Below, one piece after another: positions 55,701 through 63,217 of a stretch of DNA of 64,000 nucleotides. The first letter of the stretch is position 1; the number at the start of each line of letters is the position of its first letter. The notes beneath the pieces were generated by a model, which made no database searches, was not told the DNA's origin, and saw only the letters and a list, made by a program, of their open reading frames with translations. The translations under genes and the position numbers were made by a program. Source of the DNA: Rubritalea marina DSM 17716 (GTDB lineage: Bacteria; Verrucomicrobiota; Verrucomicrobiia; Verrucomicrobiales; Akkermansiaceae); contig NZ_KB899262.1 in NCBI RefSeq assembly GCF_000378105.1, positions 1 through 64,000 of the forward strand, given 5' to 3'.

Positions 55701-58296
55701 CATCAACATTAACGAAGGTGATCGTGTAGCCAGTTGGCGTGTTTTCGAAAGTATCAATGAAGAGCTGAGCATTTGCCTGCCCCACCGCGAAGTGGTTGTA
55801 ATCATGAAGATTGCCATATTCCGCTTCCACGATGATATTTTGATTATGATACGGAGAATTGAGCGCATCATAAATGGCTCCACGCGGGTCAGCGTCAGCC
55901 ACAGCATTGAGGATCGTGTTGATTTGGTCTCCAGACTCAGCCACAGTATTCACCACGAACTTGTATTGAGTGTGGTCCAGCCCAGCGGCTTGGAGATCGG
56001 CATCTAGCTTTGCCAGCAAGCCGTCCCAGCGGGTTTGATAATCTGCCTGTGTGGTATTGGCAGTGGCATATGGGCCAAGTCCATCGCTCTCACCCTGCCA
56101 CCAAAAGACGCCGCGGAAGCGAGGTGTATTGCCCGCTGCGATGATCTCATTGATCTTCGCCTGGAGGCTTCCTTCACCACTGCCATCGATGTCAAAGAAG
56201 TGACGGTCATATCCGGTGTAAGCAGCTCCGCCAGCAGCCCAGAATTCTGCCCACCAATAAGCAATCGGGCGGCCACCATCCCCCTGCAATACCACCGTCG
56301 GGTTGGAAAATTCGCCAGAAGCACTCAGAGCCGCTTGAACCCCTCGGCCAAAGCCGTATTGATTGTCCATCGGGTACACCGCATTCGACTGCCCAGTCGC
56401 GATGAAGACATCCACGATGTCGCCACCCGCTGGCGGAGGCGTTACTTCGCTAGGCTCTACCACAGTAGCCAAAGCATCCGCATAGGCTTCACCAATGTCG
56501 TACATGTCATTGGTGCCATTCCCAGTGTTATCGGACGATCCTTCACCGCTCTTGCCTACGTGAACTTGGCTATTCGATTGGCCGTAGTGATCTGAGTTAA
56601 CAAAGGCGATGTCGTCATCTGGATTTGCAACTCCAGCCTCCAAACCTGCTCCCCAGCGGTTGTTGCCAGTGATCACCACTGGGAAATTTGCAGAATCCTG
56701 CAAGCCATGCTCACTCGCAAGGTGAGCGCGCACTGCTGTGATGAACTCATTCAAAGCCGCTGCTGATGTGCCATTCTCACCTTGCCACCAGATCATGCCT
56801 TTAAAGTTCGGGGTGTGGCCATCCGCTTCTAGCTTGGTGACCGCATCAGAAATCGCTGCTTTGAACCCGCGCCAAGCATCACCCTGTCGGTAGCCCGTCG
56901 CAGTTGTATCCCAGTCCGACGCGGCAGTGACCTCCGTCGAGGTGCTGAGGCCGGAACCATCCACACCATATTTGATGATCCCGATCGGGTTACCCGTCAG
57001 ATTGATTTCATTGGCACGAGCGGCAAAGCCAATCTCAGGACCAAACCACGCAGCTGGCCCTAGGGCACCGGCAGCCGTATCACCACCCAAGGCGCCACCA
57101 TTACCAAATCGATTGTCGTACCAATATGCGCGAGTGTAGCCAGCCTCAGTTTGCTCCGCCCAATCGGAGAAATTCTGAGTGCTCTCGGCATTGTAGCCAT
57201 CGCTGTGCCACGAACAATAGAACATCACATCGTGCGGTCCTGACTGTGCTGGGCTCATTAAATTGGAGCGCTCCCCTTGCCCATTCGCATTCGATTGCCC
57301 AGCAATGATGAAGAGGTCCACTACCTGTGCCACATCGCCAGAACTCACAGCAATGTTCACCACAGTGTTGGGTGCATCTGAGTCATTGGATGCAATCGTC
57401 AGCGTGGCATTGTAGACTTTGTCTCCCGCGCCTGGGTTGAAATTGAGCGCAATATTGCCTGCAGCGCCCACGGCGAGCGATGAATTGTAAGCTCCCACCG
57501 TGAAGTGTGCGGCATCAGCACCACCAACAGTGACACCAGTCACCGACAATGGCTCCTGCCCATTGTTGTTGTAGGGAAGCTGGAACGTCTCGGCTGCTGA
57601 ATCGTTATCGAAGCCAAAGCTCGGATCGATGTTAAGGTTCGGCACTGGAGTCACATCCACTGCAGACAAACTAAAGGCTTCATAGGCGAGAATAATATTA
57701 CCGCCATCCTTCACCACATCCAGCGTGAGCGTGTCACCACTATCAGTCGTGAAATCTACCGTGAACTCATACTTGCCCAAATTGCCTGGAACCGTTCCAG
57801 TCGCAAGATCACTGACACCACCATTCGCCAAGGTGGCAGTGGCTTTCAAATTCGTCTGTGAGGTGGTCGCGTAAAACTTAAGTCGGTAGGTGCCAGCGCT
57901 TGGCAAGTTAAAGCTGAGGCGCACCCCGTCACCATCAGCTCCCAGATTGGCATTGGTGGTCAGGTTGTTGCTCCCCGTACCCGGTGAGTCACCATTATTC
58001 CAAGTGTAACTATTCTCACCATAAAAGTTATAAAATGCATCCGAGGCACCACCAACGTAGGTCATATTGACGTAGCCGGCACCACCATTCATCCGAGTAC
58101 TCGGCGCCAATGTGCTATTGGCAAACACCCCCCAATCAAGATCTCCCTCAGCTGAGATATCCACTGGATTTGTACCGGGCGATCCATGGGCACTCTGATT
58201 GAGTGACACATCGATACTCGCTGCCATTGACGACAGCGCGGCATAGATACTGAACAGAATCAGCGTGATTGTTTTTTTAAGGATTGGATTTTTCAT
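49753..58296 (-). CDS. Giant secreted four-esterase protein with InlB-like and WDG repeats
   Basis: A 2847-residue exported protein. Order: signal peptide (1-26); discoidin/CBM-like domain (27-213); Ig-like domain (219-320); SASA-type SGNH domain 1 (326-612; Ser335 in GQSN, WWQGEN); SASA 2 (627-848; Ser637, WWQGESDG 732-739, His835); SASA 3 (918-1130; Ser928, FQGEADG, His1114); second discoidin-like domain (1199-1389); GDSL esterase (1398-1636; Ser1406, GGND 1508-1511, Asp1614/His1617); then WDG modules at 1764-1975, 2037-2249, 2311-2521, a half-module at 2522-2622, and a last module at 2625-2844. Six InlB B-repeat-like linkers (FVNVDGS...) occur at about 855, 1137, 1640, 1701, 1975 and 2249. 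It ends IVEEN with no PEP-CTERM or anchor. SASA 1 is the most divergent and lacks the ESD part of its QGESDG motif. Confidence 0.92.
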   Translation of the reverse strand: MKNPILKKTITLILFSIYAALSSMAASIDVSLNQSAHGSPGTNPVDISAEGDLDWGVFANSTLAPSTRMNGGAGYVNMTYVGGASDAFYNFYGENSYTWNNGDSPGTGSNNLTTNANLGADGDGVRLSFNLPSAGTYRLKFYATTSQTNLKATATLANGGVSDLATGTVPGNLGKYEFTVDFTTDSGDTLTLDVVKDGGNIILAYEAFSLSAVDVTPVPNLNIDPSFGFDNDSAAETFQLPYNNNGQEPLSVTGVTVGGADAAHFTVGAYNSSLAVGAAGNIALNFNPGAGDKVYNATLTIASNDSDAPNTVVNIAVSSGDVAQVVDLFIIAGQSNANGQGERSNLMSPAQSGPHDVMFYCSWHSDGYNAESTQNFSDWAEQTEAGYTRAYWYDNRFGNGGALGGDTAAGALGPAAWFGPEIGFAARANEINLTGNPIGIIKYGVDGSGLSTSTEVTAASDWDTTATGYRQGDAWRGFKAAISDAVTKLEADGHTPNFKGMIWWQGENGTSAAALNEFITAVRAHLASEHGLQDSANFPVVITGNNRWGAGLEAGVANPDDDIAFVNSDHYGQSNSQVHVGKSGEGSSDNTGNGTNDMYDIGEAYADALATVVEPSEVTPPPAGGDIVDVFIATGQSNAVYPMDNQYGFGRGVQAALSASGEFSNPTVVLQGDGGRPIAYWWAEFWAAGGAAYTGYDRHFFDIDGSGEGSLQAKINEIIAAGNTPRFRGVFWWQGESDGLGPYATANTTQADYQTRWDGLLAKLDADLQAAGLDHTQYKFVVNTVAESGDQINTILNAVADADPRGAIYDALNSPYHNQNIIVEAEYGNLHDYNHFAVGQANAQLFIDTFENTPTGYTITFVNVDGSQSSQSVSAGVVATPPAGVNSGNRTFTGWPTIAPATADATYTAEYTEASGDIVDLFIATGQSNAAWPWDSVNQVGTFQFGAGVQAALTASGRFTNPTVVIQGEPGMAIENWFKDGAPQWAYQKNFFGTYQGGTAALEAKIAELEGQGKTVHFKGLFWFQGEADGDGATTGVSTPDSVYIERWNGMLNELAGDVGSSDFRYVMNTVGNSGQRINNVLASITNTDSRAALFNTQVAPYRTNFADIHGYDHFAVGEANVQLYINSFVDGATPSSYEITFINVDGSTTTQSVLQGVVAIPPAGVSTPDRTFTAWPSIAPATEDTSYLAQYLLVGGSADLAVSLSQSASGAQGSTAIDLSADGTLDWGAWDGALTVPGQSMDGGIGFTSLTAIGNTSFDGGSFYGQNQYSWSNGSPTASGSTSFAGNATIAAVGDGVRLTLDVANAGTYQLKFYATTYELNLDATVRLASSGTTDTIAGNYQSNSTEKYEYTIDFTTDGADTLTLDLVKSGGNNAIFAYEAFSLAAVSVHEPVEGLGKIICIGDSLTEASATHTAGDGNWSWRYPFWKHLVDQGIAHEFVGTSTNNYDPVNPDAFSVYPDYSGQTFVNRHEGYWGLGAVHLANMAPSFLSTLKDQDETPDTAVVFLGGNDIGHDDTTTAEDVRDNLKSIVDNLQGDVGSHGNPNIRILLVSILPRFNADVNGDFTVPKAENLHYVAINGLLSTLAADESTASSEVSFLDLASTFDTAADVYYDGVHPNANGEQIEADSIYGALVGPLDSFTITFVNVNGTETNQTVAAGEIAEAPTGVSTETRNFIAWPTIEPATANATYTALYEEMVVTYTITFVNVDGSVSTQTVDAGVVATAPAGVNSGDKIFTSWPQILPAAADATYTANYQIDVGQVDISWVGGAGDNLWTSAANWSGSVLPSAGQVIAISNGQVVDIPANFFDLANDIVVNVAGNSQIDNSTAAARLYESMTFNFAAGSGMSGAYIDLLYGTLNFEDGATFTPSNIQHRGTTSYGMTLSSAGFTTLTPGALHDAGDEDWSKVTFNIDVSAYDIANGLTVDLIDYASHSAAYGASFDPVVNVTAGDSGLSGALSFEVATSKVVFTFDTSYEITFINVDGSESSQWVMTGEVAVPPAGVSDGDKIFTAWPVVAPASANATYVAQYQVDLGAVDVTWDGGAADSVWTSAANWTEDLLPAQGDVIAIANGDTVDIPANDWSLPAGITVNVAGDSQIDNSSAAARLYGGMTFNFATGSGMSGAWIDLYDGTLNFEDGATFTPSNIQHRGTTSYGLVASATGFTTLTPGALKDSGSEDWSDVTFNIDLSAYDTSHGKVLELIDYASHTAAYDGSFHPVVNVEDAGAGITGSLTFDLENSMVVFTVDTNYEISFVNVDGSVSTQTVAEGQTAAPPIGLNSGSRYFAGWPVVAPASGAVTYTAHYLELAAPADQMWLGGSGDSLWTSSSNWSSGVVPANGETLVIANGQTIDIPANDWSLPTGVTMHVVDGAQITNSAAAARLYGGMTFHFYDGSGMDGAWIDLQDGTLNFEDGATFSPSNIQHRGTTTYGIHFSSAGFTTLTPGNLYNGVDEDWSDVTFNVDLSEYELENGLVIDLIDYASHAAAYDGEFNPSVNINDGGRGIAAVLEFDVARSAVTLVIDHYLSEDGNTHHFVLDESGFITVEEDNLDGTDRSWSDITIHVDVSQYAGDLDSPIILMDYLSHDAVFDGVFNPNVVIVSGDSGLAATLYFDTANSQLVLDLFVELAWDGDAGDNSWLSASNWEGDSLPNMDDWVRVSQGAAVVDGKRDFNSLTVEAGASVTFADEFMDSNYFVVDGEIDKSGVFRLQASVLELRGSLGASLTFLDTNGALIEFHDGAAFANPNMSFEHKGQNTFSFNLSAAGFTTIQAGSLMGSGWDNVTYEVDLSDYDISNGTTVVLMDHSMHAGAYDEPFTPAAVNVYSGSSGLNGTLGFDTVTSSLVLTIVEEN
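49765..53007 (-). repeat. Array of WDG beta modules (52372-53007, 51550-52188, 50734-51366, half at 50431-50733, 49765-50424)
   Basis: Each full unit is about 210-220 residues: an N-half with W-(D/V/L)-GG-x-G-D-x-x-W-T-S-A-x-N-W and an IQHRGTT(S/T)YG strand, and a C-half with GFTTLTPG, EDWSxVTFN, LIDYASHxAAY and NV. The unit at 50431-50733 is only the C-half, showing that the halves are exchangeable. The first three units are separated by InlB-like linkers. Confidence 0.85.
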
Positions 58297-58344
58297 TGGA
58301 TTTCGGATGGCTTTGGGTTTTGGGAGGAAAGATTATATCGTGAA

Positions 58345-59151
58345 TTATTGGCTGCTATTGGTGCGGTGTTGATTGAGGGTTAGATTACCCATTTTGATGA
58401 GAGTCGTACCATCTTGAGCATCGCGGGCTGAATGATTTTTCTCGATATGCAGCACGAGAGAGTGGGTTTCTTTTTCCCATTCGAAGCGACAGTCTTGGTA
58501 GACACCAGCATTGAGGATTTCTGTTGATTTCGTCGAAAACCACTCAGGGTACGTGTCCTTCGAGCAACGATCGAATTGCACTAAGACTAGCTTCTGTGAC
58601 GGACCTCGATAATCTTTGAGATCCACTACGTAGCGGGTTGCCGCATTTTCAGGTGGGGCATCCACTGAGAATATATAGGGACGCAGTGGCTTGAACCCTT
58701 GAGCATCCAACTTAAAGGTGAAGCTTGGCTGCAGCTTATTTTCCCAGAGCACCTTGCCTCCTAGCTCAGCCCCAGACTCGAAAGTGACTTGCCCACCCAG
58801 CCAATCCAAAAACATCTGGTGCTCTTGTTCACTAGTAAGTTTTGCCTTAGACCCGATGTGAATCTGAGCGTGGTTAAAGCGAATCACTGCTGCCACTTTC
58901 AAGTGTGTTTTCCCATCCAATCGTAGTGATTCAGCCAGTAGGTTGCCGTTCTCCAATGTATTATCCCAGATCACCTCCGCGTCTTTGATCACCACATCAT
59001 CACCAAGCCGAGGTAGACGATCGACTGACCAATTCTGCGGTGAAGTCCAAAGCCCATCACCAGCCTCACCATCCCAAGTGACAGGATTAGCCAGTGCTAT
59101 ACAGGTCAGTGCTATGGGGGTAATTGCGTGTAGTGTTGTGCTTATTTTCAT
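58345..59151 (-). CDS. Secreted WDG-module protein without sorting tail (copy 2)
   Basis: A 268-residue exported protein, paralog of the one at 40200 (both with a VFI/VVIKDAEV segment, FLDWLGG/A-VTFE and SFTFKL/QL). It comprises a signal peptide (to about residue 22) and one WDG module (VTWDGEAGDGLWTSPQNW). The tail LTLNQHRTNSSQ is not a PEP-CTERM signal. ATG at 59151 is chosen over an in-frame start at 59184. It sits between the 1338-residue and 2847-residue proteins, with 38 and 48 bases on either side, so it is part of the same operon. Confidence 0.75.
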   Translation of the reverse strand: MKISTTLHAITPIALTCIALANPVTWDGEAGDGLWTSPQNWSVDRLPRLGDDVVIKDAEVIWDNTLENGNLLAESLRLDGKTHLKVAAVIRFNHAQIHIGSKAKLTSEQEHQMFLDWLGGQVTFESGAELGGKVLWENKLQPSFTFKLDAQGFKPLRPYIFSVDAPPENAATRYVVDLKDYRGPSQKLVLVQFDRCSKDTYPEWFSTKSTEILNAGVYQDCRFEWEKETHSLVLHIEKNHSARDAQDGTTLIKMGNLTLNQHRTNSSQ

Positions 59152-59189
59152 AGCCTTTGTTTGTTGAATGTTTGCTGTCAGCATCTGCT

Positions 59190-62100
59190 CTACTCGACGC
59201 GTACTCTGAAGAAGCCTTTTCTATCTTCTGGGTTGAGTTCGATGCTGACCGACTCGATCGCCTCATCCGCCACATGACCAGTGGCGATTTCATCCCACCC
59301 CTCGTTACTGAGATCGAATGAATGATCGATCGAATAGCTTTTCCCACTCACTGCCGGCCATTGGATGACGAAGTCACCATTTTCAGAGGAACTCGTGGTA
59401 ACACGGAAGACCGAGAATGCATCGCTGGGGATAGTGCCTGTGATGAATTCTTCCCAGTTGGCTTGCCCGTCACCATCCGCATCATCGAGCAAAGCGTCAT
59501 TGCTCCAGCGGTACCCGTAGGTGTCTAGCCAGCTAGTCGTCACTCCATGTTCCAGTGTGTGCTCACCACCCGACCAGCTGAGCTGGGCGATCGTTGGGAC
59601 TGATCCAGTCCAAGCACTTGCTCCCAGATTGAAGGTTTGTTCAGCACCAAAACCAATGAACTTCGCCTGACTCCAAGCGCCCAGCTCGGTAGTGCCGTCG
59701 GCTAACTTGAAGTCAGAAAGCTCCAACTCCACTTCATTGAGCCCAATCGTAATAGGCACATAGGCCATGTAGGTATTACTAGATCCTCCATTCCAATCAT
59801 CAGCCACCAAACGTACCACGAGGGTATTTTCAGCATCTGCTGTCAGATCAAATTGGAACGTCGCTCCTACACCACCACGGTAGCAAATGTCACTGATCTT
59901 GCGGGTGTGGAACTGCCAAGCCTGCGAGTTTGACCCATTGATGACAAACCAATCACGGAACCCATGGCTTGCCGATGGGTCATCAATCGCTTCGCTAATC
60001 TCCGCAGTTTCCTTCACCCCACTCGCTAGCAAGGCATCTGGATCTAGCACATGGATTTGATGGATCGCTGTGTCTAGATCATCGGGTAGCGAGTAATCAT
60101 CATCCACGCCACTTGGGTAATAGGTGTGCACCTTGGAAGCGATCGTCAGATGCTCCGTCGGCGAGCCAAATGGAACGTCCTGCGAAAAGCCGACATCGTA
60201 GGTGATCACAGCATGCGCCACCATCATTTCTTCCACATCAAAGACGGGCAATGCAGCCTCCCAGTGGCTCCCTTGATCAATCGCTTCTGCATGGCGCCAG
60301 AAGCGCGTGCGCGAATCACGATCCGTGCCATAATAAACATCCACGGAAACAATAGAGAATGAGGTCGATGAGTCAGGGAATACTCTGAAGCGCGGCACAC
60401 CGTCATCACTTGACCATTCGAGTTCGGAATCTGAAGTCTCTGGGAAATCAATATCCCCCTTGAGGTGGTGGCGCATCCAATGCACCCGTGCAGCCAACGA
60501 GGAATCGGTCACTCTGTGGTTGTAATGAGGATCGGTCACCAAGCGGTTATTCGGTGAGACATCACCTAAGCCCACTTCGTGGATCGATAAGCTCTTCGTC
60601 GCTAAGTCAAATGGTGCATTAAAATCATTAGATCCATTGAGAAAGAGCACCGGGACAGAGACATGCGGCCAGTAGCTTTGATCCGCCACCGCATTCTTGA
60701 AGAGCTCAATATCTTGCCAGCCGGTGGAATGACGTGCGGTTCCTGGGAGCCCCCAGAAATCTTCATAAAGGTAGCCAGTTCCGCCAACTGCAGGCGCCAG
60801 CACCGTGATGCGTGGATCAGTCGATGACATCATCGTCGTTCTTCCACCCATACTCCAGCCCAGCACACCAATCTTACTATCGTCCACTTCCGCTTGGGAC
60901 TGGAGGAAAGTAATCGCACGGCGCACGGCATACCCATTCAGCGTCCAGCTGCTATTCATTGGGTGCGGAATGTCGAAGAGCGTCTGGCCATCGCTAAATG
61001 TCGCTGGATCTACAGCGGCCCAAAAGATCGCTTCAGTGACAGGGTTTTCCAGTGGTTCGCTATCTGTAGAAACTCGGGTAAAGCCACCTGCGATACCGTC
61101 CCAGTCGGTATTCGGATGCACTTCACCTTCCGCGGGTGCTGGTTCGTCTGGATTTGCCGCACTGAGGTGCAAGCCACCCCAATTGATAGAAATTGCAGCG
61201 TATCCTTGCTCGGCCCAGAACTTTGGAATCACACTCTGCGCCCGTTGACCCCCGCCATGGTTCTGCAATAAACCAGGCAAATTAGAAGCCCCGGTTGGGC
61301 GGGCATAATAGGCCGCAATCACTGGATTTGCCGTGTGCTGGCTCCCAGTTAGGGTTCCTAGCTCGTAAGTAATACGCGAGATCGTGATCGTATCGCCAGA
61401 TCCATCGCTGTGAGGCTCAGTCCAGGTCGTCACGGTGGCCGTGTTTAAGGGATCATTCTCGATCTTATCCTGAAGCCAGACCCACATGTCTGAGGATGTC
61501 TGAGGCGTGTAGGAAATCGACACTGTGGCCACATTCGAATCATCAACACCATCATTCACTTTGAAACTAAAGCTATCATGCGCTGGTGAGTCACCTGTGA
61601 AGGTGTAGACGAGGTTTGGTGCCGTCCCGGAAAGAGAACCGTGGTTCGGGTTGCTCACGATGCTGTAGCTGAGTTCATCCCCCTCGATGTCGCTCGCCAC
61701 TAGCGTGACATTCACCACATTCTCGCCGTCATAGGCGTAGCTGCGACCACTCGCCACCGGAGCATCATTGCCAGCGGCGTCAATCGTAGCCACTAGCTGT
61801 GAGGTGCTCGTATCAAAACTCAAGGCGGCACCAATACCAGTGCCACCATCGATCACATTCACCGTGGGATTGAATGTCCCATCGAAGTCCGTCGCATGGT
61901 TGCTGAAGTCAATCAAAACGACCGAGAGCCCATTGCTCGTGTCGTATTCAGAAAGATCCACATTCATTGTGAAATCACTCCAACCTAGGGTGCCACCATC
62001 AGCTAAGCCACCCAAAGCTAGGGTGCTAAATCCAGTCTCTGAAAAGGTGAAATCTAGGGTTGTGGCACCACGCACCTCCACGGTGCTAGCCACATCAAAG

Positions 62101-63206
62101 CTTGCGCCGTCAGTGAATTTTAGATGCGAATTTGTCCCTATGTCCAACCACCCTAGGTTCGAACCTACCTTACCAGTCGCTGAAAATTCTAGTTCACAAC
62201 CGTAGGGACGGAAGGCGCTATTCGTATCCAAATCTAGGGTGCCGTGCACCTTGATCAACTTGCTGGATGGAAAGTATGAAGCAAAACTCACACTGGCACC
62301 CTGCCCAATTTCTAGGCTCTTGAAGTCGGTACTCGCCCCAGTCACCACTGCGGAGCCAGCCACTAGGACATCATCGGCATTGGTCGGCACGGCATCGCCC
62401 ATCCAGTTCAATGCGCTCGACCAGAGGCCATCACCAGCCTCACCGTCCCATGACAATGGGCCTTCTGCAAAGCTATACAGCAATTGTCCGGAGCCGCTAT
62501 CAAAGCTCAGCTCACCTTCCAGCCCACTCTCACCAGCCACCACATTGACCACTGGATTAAAATCGCCAGTGAAGTCACCCACCACATTGCTGAAATCCAT
62601 CAAAACCACACTGGAGCCATTCACGATATCGTAATCACTCACATCAAGGTTCACCGTGATCTCACTCCATCCAGCGATCCCGCTATCCCAGAGTGCCCCT
62701 AAATTCAAGGTATCGAAACCCGAATCAGAAAGCGTAAAACCTAGGGTGGTGGCACCACGCATTTCTAGGGTGGAGCTGGTTCCAAAGCTCGCACCATCAT
62801 CAAAACTCAAGACCGCACCAGTGCCCAGATCAATCCAGTTGATCCCACTGCCCATCACCCCCGTGCTGGAAAAATTCAGGGTGCTTCCCTTGGGCCTGAA
62901 TGCCCCACTAAAACTTAGGGTGCCTCCAATGTTGAGCACCTTCGAGCTCACGTTGTCAGTGGAGAAGTCGACACTCGCCCCGGACTCAATCGTCAAGGTC
63001 GCAAAGTCCGCGGTGGCCGCCGTCACGGTAGCTCCCACACTTACCTCATCACTGGCACTTGGCAGTCCGTCTGGATTCCAGTTGGAAGGAGAACTCCAAA
63101 GCCCATCTCCCGCTTCACCGTCCCAAGTTATTTCTGCTTGGGCAATGCTGGCACCGAGGGTGCAAAGTAGGATTGAGGAGAATGCTTTCATGTGTAGTTG
63201 TTGCAT
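59190..63206 (-). CDS. Secreted WDG-module/acetyl-esterase fusion
   Basis: A 1338-residue exported protein: signal peptide (about 1-24), two WDG modules (27-246 and 252-476), a cadherin-like/Big_17-type Ig domain (481-566), an alpha/beta hydrolase of acetyl-xylan-esterase type (about 573-920; HGGG 650-653, nucleophile Ser785 in GWSMGG, candidate Asp861 in GSNDFNAP and His894/897), a beta accessory region (to ~1220) and a C-terminal DADGDGQANWEEF stretch (1242-1254) that resembles a calcium-binding loop. The esterase and accessory domains are most like the first part of the 2505-residue protein, including the FLNGSNDFNAPFD stretch. A start six residues in, at 63191, is also possible. It begins 11 bases after the partial gene on its right. 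Confidence 0.9.
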   Translation of the reverse strand: MQQLHMKAFSSILLCTLGASIAQAEITWDGEAGDGLWSSPSNWNPDGLPSASDEVSVGATVTAATADFATLTIESGASVDFSTDNVSSKVLNIGGTLSFSGAFRPKGSTLNFSSTGVMGSGINWIDLGTGAVLSFDDGASFGTSSTLEMRGATTLGFTLSDSGFDTLNLGALWDSGIAGWSEITVNLDVSDYDIVNGSSVVLMDFSNVVGDFTGDFNPVVNVVAGESGLEGELSFDSGSGQLLYSFAEGPLSWDGEAGDGLWSSALNWMGDAVPTNADDVLVAGSAVVTGASTDFKSLEIGQGASVSFASYFPSSKLIKVHGTLDLDTNSAFRPYGCELEFSATGKVGSNLGWLDIGTNSHLKFTDGASFDVASTVEVRGATTLDFTFSETGFSTLALGGLADGGTLGWSDFTMNVDLSEYDTSNGLSVVLIDFSNHATDFDGTFNPTVNVIDGGTGIGAALSFDTSTSQLVATIDAAGNDAPVASGRSYAYDGENVVNVTLVASDIEGDELSYSIVSNPNHGSLSGTAPNLVYTFTGDSPAHDSFSFKVNDGVDDSNVATVSISYTPQTSSDMWVWLQDKIENDPLNTATVTTWTEPHSDGSGDTITISRITYELGTLTGSQHTANPVIAAYYARPTGASNLPGLLQNHGGGQRAQSVIPKFWAEQGYAAISINWGGLHLSAANPDEPAPAEGEVHPNTDWDGIAGGFTRVSTDSEPLENPVTEAIFWAAVDPATFSDGQTLFDIPHPMNSSWTLNGYAVRRAITFLQSQAEVDDSKIGVLGWSMGGRTTMMSSTDPRITVLAPAVGGTGYLYEDFWGLPGTARHSTGWQDIELFKNAVADQSYWPHVSVPVLFLNGSNDFNAPFDLATKSLSIHEVGLGDVSPNNRLVTDPHYNHRVTDSSLAARVHWMRHHLKGDIDFPETSDSELEWSSDDGVPRFRVFPDSSTSFSIVSVDVYYGTDRDSRTRFWRHAEAIDQGSHWEAALPVFDVEEMMVAHAVITYDVGFSQDVPFGSPTEHLTIASKVHTYYPSGVDDDYSLPDDLDTAIHQIHVLDPDALLASGVKETAEISEAIDDPSASHGFRDWFVINGSNSQAWQFHTRKISDICYRGGVGATFQFDLTADAENTLVVRLVADDWNGGSSNTYMAYVPITIGLNEVELELSDFKLADGTTELGAWSQAKFIGFGAEQTFNLGASAWTGSVPTIAQLSWSGGEHTLEHGVTTSWLDTYGYRWSNDALLDDADGDGQANWEEFITGTIPSDAFSVFRVTTSSSENGDFVIQWPAVSGKSYSIDHSFDLSNEGWDEIATGHVADEAIESVSIELNPEDRKGFFRVRVE

Positions 63207-63217
63207 GTCTCTTTGCT

